NCBI GenBank assembly: GCA_963931925.1
Contig: OZ007574.1
Span: 31,133,264-31,197,263 of the forward strand
Length of the DNA: 64,000 nt
Direction of reading: 5' to 3'
Source of the DNA: Onchidella celtica
Taxonomy: Eukaryota > Mollusca > Gastropoda > Systellommatophora > Onchidiidae
In this document: piece by piece, positions 35,291 through 64,000 of the stretch
Layout of the letters: every line of letters begins with the position of its first letter
Position numbering within the stretch: position 1 is the stretch's first letter
The notes under the pieces: model-generated
What the model was told of the DNA's origin: nothing
What the model saw: the letters and a program-made list of their open reading frames with translations, nothing else
The model's database searches: none
Program-made: the position numbers and the translations under genes

Positions 35291-36230
35291 GGAAGTCCTT
35301 TAGTCAAGCAGCGACACAAAGCAAACCCCCCCCTCCCCCAAAAATACTTCCCACCATCTCCAGTCTCCAAATCTGAAATAGGACACTTTGCAAGTCAAAG
35401 GGGGGCACCTATAAAGTTTCAGGCAAATCCGTGCCGTAGAGCAGCGGTAGTCCTAATCCCACGCGCTTTTTAAAAATTATACTAGTTGGCCCAGTAACTC
35501 GACAAAGATGACTTTTAAAGCGGAGTTTTGATCATCAATGTGTAAATTGAGGCGTAAAACGAAATTTCCTGTCATACTTTTTAATTCTACTAAAGAAAAT
35601 GGGTCTTTTTTCCGGTTCAAAATGTCGGAACACTTTCTTCTCTTCAACTCAGTTAGTTGTGGACCAAAAACAACGAAAGTATTAAAAATATAGCAAACTT
35701 CCAGACCTTTTGAAACATGCCCACGAACATCTCTACGTCTTTCTATGCCCGATTTGATATTTTGTAGAATTTAAGGCACGGCGGTAAAAAAGCCTTTCAT
35801 GATGACGTTAGAGGCCTTACTTCCTTTGTATGATACGATTCTTAATGTTTGTGACCACCGCTTAATCTGACCACCTTCTGTGTCCCCCCCCCCCACCACC
35901 CCCCTTTTGGGAACATAATTTCTCCTTTCTTCCCCCAACTTCTGGTTTTGAACTTCAACCCTAATATGCTCCGATCTGCCAAACCACGTTTAACTCTTGT
36001 CTTCGCTTTCTAAGAAAAGACTGGACATTTTGCTGAAGTTCTCGGTCTTTAGCCATGCGTGATTCGTGAAGCCTGGAATAACTGATAGTGTTCACTTGAT
36101 GGGGTAGTAGCATAATATTGTCGTGATGAGGAGATGCACATTGGTATTGCCATGATGAGGATGAGGTTTATATTAGTGTAGCAGGTGGGTAGGGGGACTG
36201 AAGGAGGAGGTGGGGGGAAGGGGGGGGGGC
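35291..36230. other. No gene recognised
   Basis: AT-rich sequence with C-runs at about 35,327 and 35,886. No supported gene. Confidence 0.35.
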
Positions 36231-36541
36231 TCTTGATGAGTACTAGTTATAACCGTGTTGTCTTGATGAGTACTAGTTATAACCGTGTTGTCTTGATGAG
36301 TACTAGTTATAACCGTGTTGTCTTGATGAGTACTAGTTATAACCGTGTTGTCTTGATGAGTACTAGTTATAACCGTGTTGTCTTGATGAGGACTAGTTAT
36401 AACCGTGTTGTCTTGATGAGTACTAGTTATAACCGTGTTGTCTTGATGAGTACTAGTTATAACCGTGTTGTCTTGATGAGTACTAGTTATAACCGTGTTG
36501 TCTTGATGAGTACTAGTTATAACCGTGTTGTCTTGATGAGG
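36231..36541. repeat. 30-bp minisatellite, about 10.3 copies
   Basis: The unit is TCTTGATGAGTACTAGTTAT plus AACCGTGTTG. All copies are identical except one T-to-G change at about 36,391. Because the period is divisible by three, both strands stay open (10-residue peptide repeats), but no start context or conserved protein supports a gene. Confidence 0.97.
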
Positions 36542-37710
36542 CAAAGTCATCCGTGTTGCCCTATCTCGAATCCAATCGGTTTAAACCTTTTCGAGATTTG
36601 TGTTTTGGCGTAATGTTTTAAGCGTTTTGGCCTTTGTGCCGACCAAACTTCAATCTCATTTTCTCGAAAAGGCAAGAGTGCACATACAACAATACAGATC
36701 ATACCCGACAACATACTCGCTGGTTTCACTCGATTCAACAAACGTCACAAAAACTGCACACCTCATATTTCGTTGTTTTTATTTCTTTGAAGATTGACAA
36801 TAAATAGAATGTTTAGCCCTCCACGATCCAATGATGACGTAGGAAATGCATTACAAAATCTACCTGTCGTTTTCAAGCAAAAAAAAAAAAATAACATTCA
36901 ATAATATCAATAATATTCCATTAAAGTATCATGTTTTTGTCAGCAACTTTGTCTGTAAAAAAAAATATGATGTGTATGAAAAGGTATTTGGAAAAAATGT
37001 AACTGTGCTTTCATGTGATGCCAAAAAACTTGAGCAACTCCGAATTTCAAAAATGCTTTTACTTCAAATAGCGGCTCTGCATCATGTGACAATTTATGTC
37101 AATTTGGGTGACTACAGGTAAATGACACATAATTATCATGTGGCATAAGAGCATGCACACAAAAGTGATAACAATAACAATATTCACGAGAGTATTTATT
37201 GAATTTTGAATGCGCACCTGGGATCATCATTGAAGGCGTTTTTCTTTCAATTAATCATTTACTTTTGGTAGGAGTAGATGAGGGTTGACGCAGAATGAAC
37301 GGGGTCTATCAAGGGGTCGATTAACTATAAAACATTTGAGAACCATTGACTTTTATCATTAGTTTGTTTTTCATGAGGGGGCGGGGGGGGGGGGGGTTCA
37401 TCCATAAAACACGCAGGCTCGATTTTGCCGATTTTTTTATCCCTCCCGCAACCGCACCCCGATGTACTTTTTTTTTCTTTATACTCATTTACATCTCTTT
37501 TTTTCTGATCCACACAATTAATCAACTTTTGACAATTTTACCAGAGTGCCCAAAATTTATACGGAACGATAAATTTCATTCTATTTGTGAAACTTAGTAG
37601 CTTATGCGAAACATAAACAAAGTACCCAAATAGACCGTGAAAGCTGCAAAGTGGCCGTTATAGTGCTGATGCACTGTAAAAGCCAAATTCAAACTCAATC
37701 CATACAACTG
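36542..37710. other. No gene recognised
   Basis: AT-rich sequence with a poly-G run at about 37,381-37,395. Confidence 0.35.
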
Positions 37711-38228
37711 TGGCCGTTTGCATGAACTGTGCGTAACTGGTTACACGGTGGTGTAGGCCCTACGCGCCGGTGCAAAACGCTACTCGGTATGCATAAACTT
37801 TGCGTAGGCCTCCATCCACGTGTAAAAGGGTTCGTAACTTTATACTTTCTCCGAGGACGACTAAATCAGCTACGCAGTGCGTAACTGGCTTGTGACAGTG
37901 GCATCTGTCAGAAAGAAAGAAAAGAAGTAACTAGCATTTTATTCCAAACCGCGACTTCACGGGCCAAGGAAAGAAAATGGATTTCTTCTCACACTCGACC
38001 TCTTAGTTTTGTTTTGATCCGCGTTGTTTTATTTTGGCCGATACAAATTCTGTGCACGAGCAGTGTCCATTTTTGTTACAGCGGTAAGCAGCAATTGATG
38101 CGTAGGGGAGGGGTAGGTGTAACTTTAGTTATGCATACCGACTAAATTTGAGTTTAGTGCACACACTATTAATCTTGCACCATAACGCAAAACGGGCGGA
38201 TTTGCGAAAAGTTCGTGCATACGGCCAC
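37711..38228. mobile_element. TIR-bounded non-autonomous element, about 0.5 kb
   Basis: Left end GTGGCCGTTTGCATGAACT and right end (reverse complement) GTGGCCGTATGCACGAACT differ at two places. Between them 'GCGTAACTGG'-like words recur. No transposase frame. The outermost GGCCGTATGCA is shared with the fold-back MITE at 789-923, suggesting one mobilising family. Confidence 0.55.
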
Positions 38229-39379
38229 TCATTTTTAAAAAGAAGAATTATATAACCAAACATTTGAATTCACTGCCAGAATTGAAAAGCACACTACACA
38301 TATATATTAATTATATATATATATATATATATAATATATTATTTACAAATTCTCCGCCTTTGAACGCAAAGGGCTTTTTTTTTTTTAAGGCCATCTACAG
38401 CAACCAAAATATAGGTTTCAAATACCGTGGAGGGTGCACCGAAGTTGAAAATGTTTTGTTGTTGGTTTGGTTTTTTGAATTTATAGAAAATCTTTTAATG
38501 CATTGTTTCACTGCCCTGTCTAACAGTTCAGATTTTCATTCTCCATTCTGGCGCCATTCTGTTACAGTTAGAGACATGCTACTATTGTACTAGACTGCGC
38601 ACGGCACGGAGACGCCGTGACGCCGTGCGTGGAGGCCATCACAATATGGCAAAACATCGCTCGAGAAACTGATCATTGTTGATTTGTTCCAGATCACTAC
38701 CTTTATTTTATTCCTGTTCATTTGAAAGGGACAACTGCTATTGTATTATAAAACGCGGCCGGCAAGATTTGAAGAACGTCAAAATAATTATGGCAAAAAG
38801 AAAACGCTGTAGGTAGCAAAGCCACACTTAAGAAGTAATATAGAAACGGTACAATAAAACACAAAGGAACCAGGAAGACAAATCACACTTTCGGTTGTTT
38901 AAACCATCATCAGGAAAAAGATAAAAGTTGGAAATTGAACCAATAAAACAATCAAACAATTAAAATGTAGAATATTCAGTCACTGTTAAGAACCCCCCCC
39001 CCCTCCCCCACCGCTCCGAGCGTTCTTTATAGATGACCCCCCCTCCCCCCCCCCCCCATCTGAAAAGAGCAGTGGCCGTAGAGTGGCTTCAATACTGCGA
39101 TCTTGTACATGGCCAGCGAAATGTACATAGTCTCGTATGTTTACAAGTTGCCCTGTATTCCTCACGCTGAAAGGCATCGCCAGGCTCCCAGGCCGATGAA
39201 GGTGTGCACGCAGTTTTCAAGCGCTGGGCAGGTGTTCAAATTTGGTGGGCGTCCAGAGGGGTGAAGGAAATTGAGATGGAGTGGGACAGAAAGAAAGATT
39301 TTAAAAAACACATACAAAAATATTATGATATTCAGTTGTTGTTTTTTTTACACATAAGTCACCAGTAATCAATTAAAGA
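38229..39379. repeat. Family R copy (38,343-38,460) within unannotated sequence
   Basis: TTTGAACGC.AAGGGCTTTTTT, CATCTACAGCAACCAAA and TAGGTTTCAAATACCGTGGA match family R at 3.1-3.5 kb. An AT dinucleotide tract (38,300-38,338) precedes it and C-runs lie at 38,994-39,057. No gene recognised in the rest. Confidence 0.45.
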
Positions 39380-39380
39380 A

Positions 39381-39445
<65 letters not shown>

Positions 39446-39945
39446 AACACACATAAACACACATACTCTCTCTCTCTCTCTCTCACACGCATCTCTGTCT
39501 GACTCCTCTTCCTCTCTCTCTCTCTCTCCTGGTTTAACTGACGGGTTATTCAATCATTATCCCTCTTTCTCCCCCCCCCTCTCTCTCTCCTGGTTTAATT
39601 GCAGAGATCTACGGGTCTTTAAATCATCCGCTCTCTATCTCTGTCTCTCTCATGGGTTAATTGTACAGAGCTGAGGACCATTAAATGGCTCTCTTTCTCT
39701 CTCTCTCTCTCTCCTTGTTTAATTGTATAGAGCTACGGATCATTAAATCACACACTCTCTCTCTGTCTCTCTCATGGGTTAATTGTTCAGAGCTGAAGAT
39801 CATTAAATCGCTCTCTCTCTCTAACTGTTTAATTGTATAGCGCTACGGATCATTAAATCACACACTCTCTCTCTCCCTACCGCCTCTCTCTCTCCCTCTC
39901 TTTTGGTTTAATTGTACTGAGCTACGGGTCATTAAATCACATAAA
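39380..39945. repeat. Composite CT microsatellite and ~65-bp minisatellite
   Basis: CT tracts alternate with about seven copies of a diverged unit reading TTTAATTG.A.AGAGCTACGG.TCATTAAATCAC. The spacing of copies varies from about 55 to 75 bases with the length of the CT tract between them. No coding meaning. Confidence 0.8.
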
Positions 39946-40516
39946 GTATTAAACGTCAATAATATTACGCACTGTCAAGTGGGGAACGGGGGAAAAATAC
40001 TTTCAACTAAATAAACTTTAAAAAAATGAATCGAAATTAATTTTTTTCAAAACCAGATCTCAAATGCACTTTATGCAAGCTGAAATATTACTGTTTTTAT
40101 ATAATAATAGTATTGTAAAGTAACTTTTCGCCCCCACTAATATAATGGTACATGTCAATTGCGACTGATAATATCCCGGTCAATTTTCCCCCAGATCTTG
40201 GGATTTTCGGGACTTGCCTTGGGTATCTTGGCATTTTTTGGGTTTTCAGTATTTGCTACTATTTGCTTGAAAACAAAAATCATAAAAATTTCCCATCCAT
40301 CCATAATAGATCTAGATCTACAATTTCCAACTAATAAAAAGTAAATAAAGCCAGATGGGCAAAAGGGCAGTTTGAGACTGCATGAATGAGGGGATCTTCT
40401 ATATTGTGATCTACGAGCTAATCACTGATATTGCTTAGTTTAAATTCAATGCACAAGGAATTGTCAATTTCAAATGTATTTTTGGGGCATGGACAAAAAT
40501 CTAGTGGGTTGTTTTT
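39946..40516. other. Downstream flank of the SLC6 gene; no exon recognised
   Basis: No further transporter exon is visible on the minus strand here. No clear AATAAA-type signal in that orientation could be pinned down. Confidence 0.3.
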
Positions 40517-59572
<19,056 letters not shown>

Positions 59573-60116
59573 CTGAGAGACACAAAGTAGTGAAAAATAT
59601 TCATGAAAATGTGAATAAATCATTTCCAAAAAATATGCGACAATAAATGTAGCCTGTGTCAGATTATAGAATGCTCCGTGTACAAAATGCCCAGCGGATA
59701 AATTATAATTATCATTGCAGAATACCTGAATATATTGTGCACTGCCCCTCCCCCTCAGCGAACCAGATTAGTTAAAGAAAGTAGACTTAACCTTTACCAC
59801 TTAGTAGCTTGAGCAATGACTACGGAATTAAACTGTAAAAAAAAAAAAGTCTACATCAGTAACTTACTCTGTAACCAATAAAACCTGAAGGAAGATACGG
59901 AATTGCTTGACTACTTGATACAAATATCTTCTCACGTCTACATATATTGTTAATTGAGCCTGCTTTTACGCGGGTAGAAAATGCTATTAACTAGTTCATC
60001 TATGGAGAGATTCGTGTACCCCTCAACAAAAGCCAATGATGCACCAGGTTGGTCTAGTCTGGTGTAATACTTCGCAGTTTTTTTTTTTTTTACATAGATC
60101 AAATAGACAGACTGGC

Positions 60117-60440
<324 letters not shown>

Positions 60441-60552
60441 TGTATGTGATAATCTCAACAAAAATTTACGGCTATCTTGGAATTGTTTAAACAATCTCTA
60501 CTCAAACCAGATCGCCTAAACTAATGCGAGTACACAACTTTGTAACCGTTTT

Positions 60553-60600
60553 AGGTCATCATTATAATAATAGTTCGTCCATCAGGTATGATGATGACCT
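60553..60600. repeat. Hairpin at the LINE 3' end
   Basis: AGGTCATCAT (60,553-60,562) is the exact complement of ATGATGACCT (60,591-60,600), with a 28-base loop. Position and form resemble the 3' stem-loops that some LINE reverse transcriptases recognise. Confidence 0.5.
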
Positions 60601-60704
60601 TAACAACACCAGAGGAATAAAGAACAGAAATTGTTGAGAATTTCAACACATGGACAATAAAGAGAACTAAAGGACACAGAGGACAGAATGGAAAGACTGT
60701 TCTT

Positions 60705-60830
60705 TCATGACTTATGGCTTCTCATGTGACTGATAAGTCCTATTTTTGCCCTGCAGACCCTTCCGCATAAATGACAAGAGTGCTCCGTTGGTTCAGTACC
60801 ACTGGGCCTTTTCTTGCGCCGTTCTCTTTT
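60705..60830 (-). pseudogene. LINE C-terminal C2H2 zinc finger, out of frame
   Basis: In another frame, just after the T-run at 60,827-60,834, the sequence HSCHLCGRVCRAKIGLISHM followed by RSHKS encodes a C2H2 finger and then stops. This is the usual end of the protein in several LINE groups, so it belongs to the element and was thrown out of frame by an indel in the homopolymer. Confidence 0.7.
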
Positions 60831-62181
60831 TTTTGATAGCCTGCTGGACTCTGTCAGCTTCCCATGCTTTGCTGCCTCTGGTAAGGGCCGCCCTCCAATT
60901 TGCACGATCAAGCGAGAGCTTTTCCCACTCACTCACGTCAATGGCAAAGGCCTTCAGTGATTGCTTGAGAGTGTCTTTGTAACGTCTCTTTGGGGCCCCA
61001 ACATTCCTCGTTCCATTGGAGAGCTCAGAGAAGAAGATTTGCTTAGGGAGTCTGGAGTCGGGCATTCTGACAACATGTCCTGCCCAACGTAGCTGAATTT
61101 TTTTCAGGTGGCAGAAGATGCTCAATTCCTTGGCACGATTGAGGACCTCAGTGTCTGGAATTTTATCCTGCCATTTGATCCTTAGGATCTTTCTAAGGCA
61201 GGCCAAATGAAAGTGATTTAGCTTTCTGGCATGCGATTGGTACACTGTCCAGGTTTCAGCCCCATAGAGTAGGGTGGGAAGGACCACAGCATTGTACACT
61301 TTCAGCTTAGTGTCTGTGCGAATGCCGGCAACATCCCATACTCTCTTTCGAAGCCTGCCAAATGCAGAGCTGGCTTTGCTGATTCTTGAGAGAATTTCAG
61401 TATCAACACGAGCCGCGGAAGACAGTGTACTGCCAAGATAGGTGAAGTTCTCCGACACCTTCAGAAGACTGTCATGGACTTTGATATTTGGGGTCACAGG
61501 ATACTTGTCGTCTGGAGTAGGCTGATGGAGCACTTCCGTCTTCTTTGTGCTTATTGTGAGGCCAAAGTTGTCACAGGCACTAGAGAACTTATCAACACAG
61601 TTTTGCATGCTATCCTCATCGTGTGCCAGAAGTGCACAATCATCAGCAAATAGTAGGTCACAGATTTGAGTACTTTTGGTTTTGGTTTTTGCCTGAAGTC
61701 TCCTGAGGTTGAATAGACTGCCATCAGTTCGGTACTTGATGCTTACCCCTTGATGAGGAGAGCTAAAGGCTTCTTGTAGCATTGCAGAGAACATGATGCT
61801 GAACAGAGTTGGGGCTAAGACACAACCCTGTTTTACCCCATTTGTGACAGCAAAGGGCTCTGAAACACTGCCGTTGCTTTTGACTGCAGCTTGCATGCCA
61901 TCATGAAACTGGCGCACTATTGTGATGAATTCGGGTGGACACCCAAACTTCGCCAAGATTTTCCAGCGGCCTTCACGACACACTGTGTCAAATGCTTTTG
62001 TGAGGTCAACAAATGTGATATACAGCGCTTTATTTTGTTCCATGCATTTTTCCTGAATCTGTCTGGCAGCAAAAATCATATCCGCCGTTCCCCTCTCTTT
62101 ACGAAAGCCACATTGGCTCTCGGGAAGCAAGTCATTTGACGAGAGGTGATCAAGAAGGCGATTCAGAAGCATTCTTGCCAA
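60793..62181 (-). pseudogene. LINE reverse transcriptase palm, thumb and C-terminal region
   Basis: 462 codons in the same phase as the upstream piece. Shows LLPESQCGFRKERGTADMIF, FVDLTKAFDTV (first catalytic Asp), NGVKQGCVLAPTLFSIMF and the active site LLFADDCALL (FADD). Downstream are YLGSTLSS, LPTLLYGAETWT, RWAGHVVRM and KRRYKDTLK, the usual C-terminal series. The intact catalytic residues suggest fairly recent activity. The frame ends in AQEKAQWY after the frameshift at the T-run. Confidence 0.88.
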
Positions 62182-62244
62182 TATTTTGCCAGCAATTGAA
62201 AGTAGAGAGATTCCCCGATGGTTGTCACAGACTTGGCTGTCCCC

Positions 62245-63222
62245 TTAATTTTTGTACAGATGGATGATTGAAGCATCTTTGAAGTCCTGTGGCAGCTTCC
62301 CTGCTTTCAACATATGATTGAACAACTCGGTCAACCTTTCAATAAGCTTTTCTCCACCGAAGGCATACACCTCAGCAGGAATTGAATCCACGCCTGGTGA
62401 TTTGTTAAAGGACATCTGATTTGTGGCAGTTCGGGTCTCACTTGCTGTGAATGGCTTGGCAAGAGCTGCATTAATAGGAGTCTGAGGGAGGCGGTCAATG
62501 GACTCAGTATTTATATTTGATGGCCGATTTAGCACACCTCCGAAATGTTCTGCCCAACGCTGAATTATGGCATTCCATTCAACAATGCGTGTTGAACGAT
62601 CTGACGCAAGAAGTGGCGTAGTGCCAGAGCGGGATGGTCCAAACACAGCTCGGAGGCTCTCAAAGAACTTTCTAGTGTTGTTTGTGTCGGCATATTTCTG
62701 AGTTTCTCTTACTCGCTCTTCAAGCCAGTCATTTTTCATTTTCCTCAGCTTCTTCTGGAGTACACCCTTACATGCACGCAGTGCATCAGCTTTTGCTGTG
62801 GAAGAGGGGTCACTGCAGTGAGCTTGGATGAGACTATTTTTTTCTTTGATGAGCACTTTGATTTCATTATCATTATCATTGAACCAGTCCTGGTGCTTGC
62901 GGACAGGAAAACCAACTGTGCTGCTGGCGCAAGAGTGTACACTCGTATTTAGGTCAGTCCAGCTCTGTTCAATGTTCTCAGGGTCAAAAGTCACGCAATC
63001 CAATTTTGAGGAGAGTTCTGATGAGAGCTCGCTCTGTTTCTCAGCTGAGCAGAGTTTTGAAACATTTAGGCGTTTAGGTGGCGCTTTCCCTTGAGGGCGT
63101 CTATTGCGCCTCAATGTTAGTCTGAGCTTGCAAACAATGAGTCTGTGGTCAGTTCCACACTCGGAACCACACATCGCCTTTGTTACAAGGAATCCAAACC
63201 TGCTGCCACCGCACTCGCCCAT
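62245..63222 (-). pseudogene. LINE protein, endonuclease end to RT fingers
   Basis: An open frame of 325 codons. GSECGTDHRLIVCKLRL near its start is the C-terminal motif of the AP endonuclease (Asp-His of the active site). A charged linker follows, then the RT beginning FNKSPGVDSIPAEVYAFGG and LIERLTELFNHMLKAGKLP, with FKDASIIHLYKN before the stop. The TAA stop falls where related elements continue without a break, and the downstream frame is in the same phase, so a single nonsense change separates the two. The first residues (about 1-12) are probably not element sequence. Confidence 0.85.
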
Positions 63223-64000
63223 CGGCGTTGGAATTTTGAGAGGAAAGAAGACGAGACAAAGATGAAAGAAGACGAGGTGAGTGTTAAGACTGGCGCAAAG
63301 AATTTGTTTTTAGTGAGAAAGAGCTGCGCAAACATCAGACTCACTCTCTCGCCTGGACACAATTTATCCAAGTGGCAAGACAGGGTCAAGACGACTGGAA
63401 ATGTATCCAGGTGCAGGAGGATGCCAGAGGGACAGTCATATTGCCTGACCGGCTGCCTGTAGGCTACTCCACAGCCTCGCAGTCCCAACTGACTAGGGTG
63501 AAAGACCCAAACCAAAGAACACCAATACTGGTGGATGCTCTGTGTCACGATATCCAGGCCAGAGTGACGGTATATTGCCATCTGCCCTATCAATCAACCA
63601 CTGGCCTGCTGCCGCCAGCTTCGAAGCTGCGTCCGGGAAGTTTGCTCAATTCTTCGTCTGTGATTTAGGCAAACAAGCCTATGACCACACCGCTACCGGG
63701 GGCCAATATGAAGGACTCAAGTACTGAGGGTCACATTGTGCCCTAGCATGTGGCCGTTGGGTTAATGAAACCTCCTCCGCCCTGGCCGTTTGCACCGACA
63801 TGTGCACGCCCACTGATACCATGCTAGCGTACCAGTTCATGAAACAGGTTGTACTGGATTACATGTTACCAGTAGCAGATTTTTTTGACCTGACCTGACC
63901 ACAAGGTCATCATTACCTCCCTGGAAATTCCAGTCAACCTGTTACCTTCTCGTTTATTGATTGTTTACTGAAGTCGCGAAGCGTGCCGCCCTCTAGAATA
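63196..64000. other. Unresolved sequence at the window end
   Basis: Overlapping plus frames (63,145-63,462, 63,372-63,668 and 63,542-63,727) have unusually balanced amino acid use (for example EDARGTVILPDRLPVGYS), but I recognise no family. No SLC6 TM1-TM2 exon is seen on the minus strand. AGGTCATCATTA at 63,904-63,915 repeats 60,553-60,564. Confidence 0.4.

Larger units (their letters stand above)
60565..63195 (-). mobile_element. Non-LTR retrotransposon (LINE), decayed
   Basis: Contains, 5' to 3' on the minus strand, the end of an AP-type endonuclease, a linker, a complete reverse transcriptase, a C-terminal region and a C2H2 zinc finger. It carries one in-frame TAA (62,245-62,247) and one frameshift near an eight-base T-run (60,827-60,834), and lacks most of the endonuclease. 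It lies upstream of the visible SLC6 exons, so it is in that gene's upstream intron if the gene continues to the right. Confidence 0.88.

Noticed and set aside
36231..36541. CRISPR-like array
   Set aside because: The 30-bp units are contiguous with no spacers, and the DNA is eukaryotic.
38986..39177. Minus frame reading SVRNTGQLVNIRDYVHF
   Set aside because: Protein-like in composition but matching no family I can name, and it ends in poly-Gly from a C-run.

Overview
The window looks like nuclear DNA of an animal, most likely a marine mollusc and perhaps a gastropod. The evidence is split genes with long introns, many LINE, SINE and MITE remnants, AIG1/GIMAP-type GTPase sequence, and abundant GA, GATA and poly-G tracts. 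The species assignment is inference. There is no operon-like organisation. Almost everything outside one host gene is mobile or tandem-repeat DNA.

Layout. Positions 1-17.5 kb are accessory DNA: a fold-back MITE (0.8 kb), SINE-like pieces (3-4 kb), a 1.6 kb TIR-bounded element carrying a GA tract (4.7-6.3 kb), a 154 bp tandem repeat next to a GIMAP GTPase fragment (6.7-7.55 kb), LINE 3' fragments (7.7, 10.9 and 15.9 kb) and a tRNA-derived SINE (12.2 kb). Positions 17,490-24,115 hold a structurally complete LTR retrotransposon: 5-bp target duplication, two 604-bp LTRs that look identical by eye, a tRNA-Pro primer site, and Ty3/gypsy-type proteins in the unusual order gag-protease-integrase-RT-RNase H. 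One frame break falls at the integrase active site. Positions 24-40 kb again hold repeats, LINE 3' ends, a Helitron-like terminus at 32.16 kb and a 30-bp minisatellite at 36.2 kb.

The one recognisable host gene runs on the minus strand from 59,572 to about 40,517. It encodes a sodium/chloride-dependent SLC6 transporter with TM6 wording closest to glycine transporters. I assembled eleven exons whose reading phases all join, including a 101-bp exon (42,189-42,289). They cover TM3 to TM12 and a possible C-terminal tail. Exons for TM1-TM2 are not in the window and should lie beyond 64,000. Its introns carry three copies each of two MITE families, a tandem pair of hAT MITEs with three target-site copies, two SINEs, a perfect 12-bp minisatellite, and a GATA/GACA array that starts about 8 bases from a splice donor.

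Positions 60.55-63.2 kb hold a decayed non-LTR retrotransposon on the minus strand, with one nonsense codon and one homopolymer frameshift. The end of the window (63.2-64 kb) is unresolved. The best candidate for something new is the integrase-before-RT gypsy element. That order is known from the Gmr1 group, so the novelty would be its host, its apparent youth and its Pro-tRNA priming.
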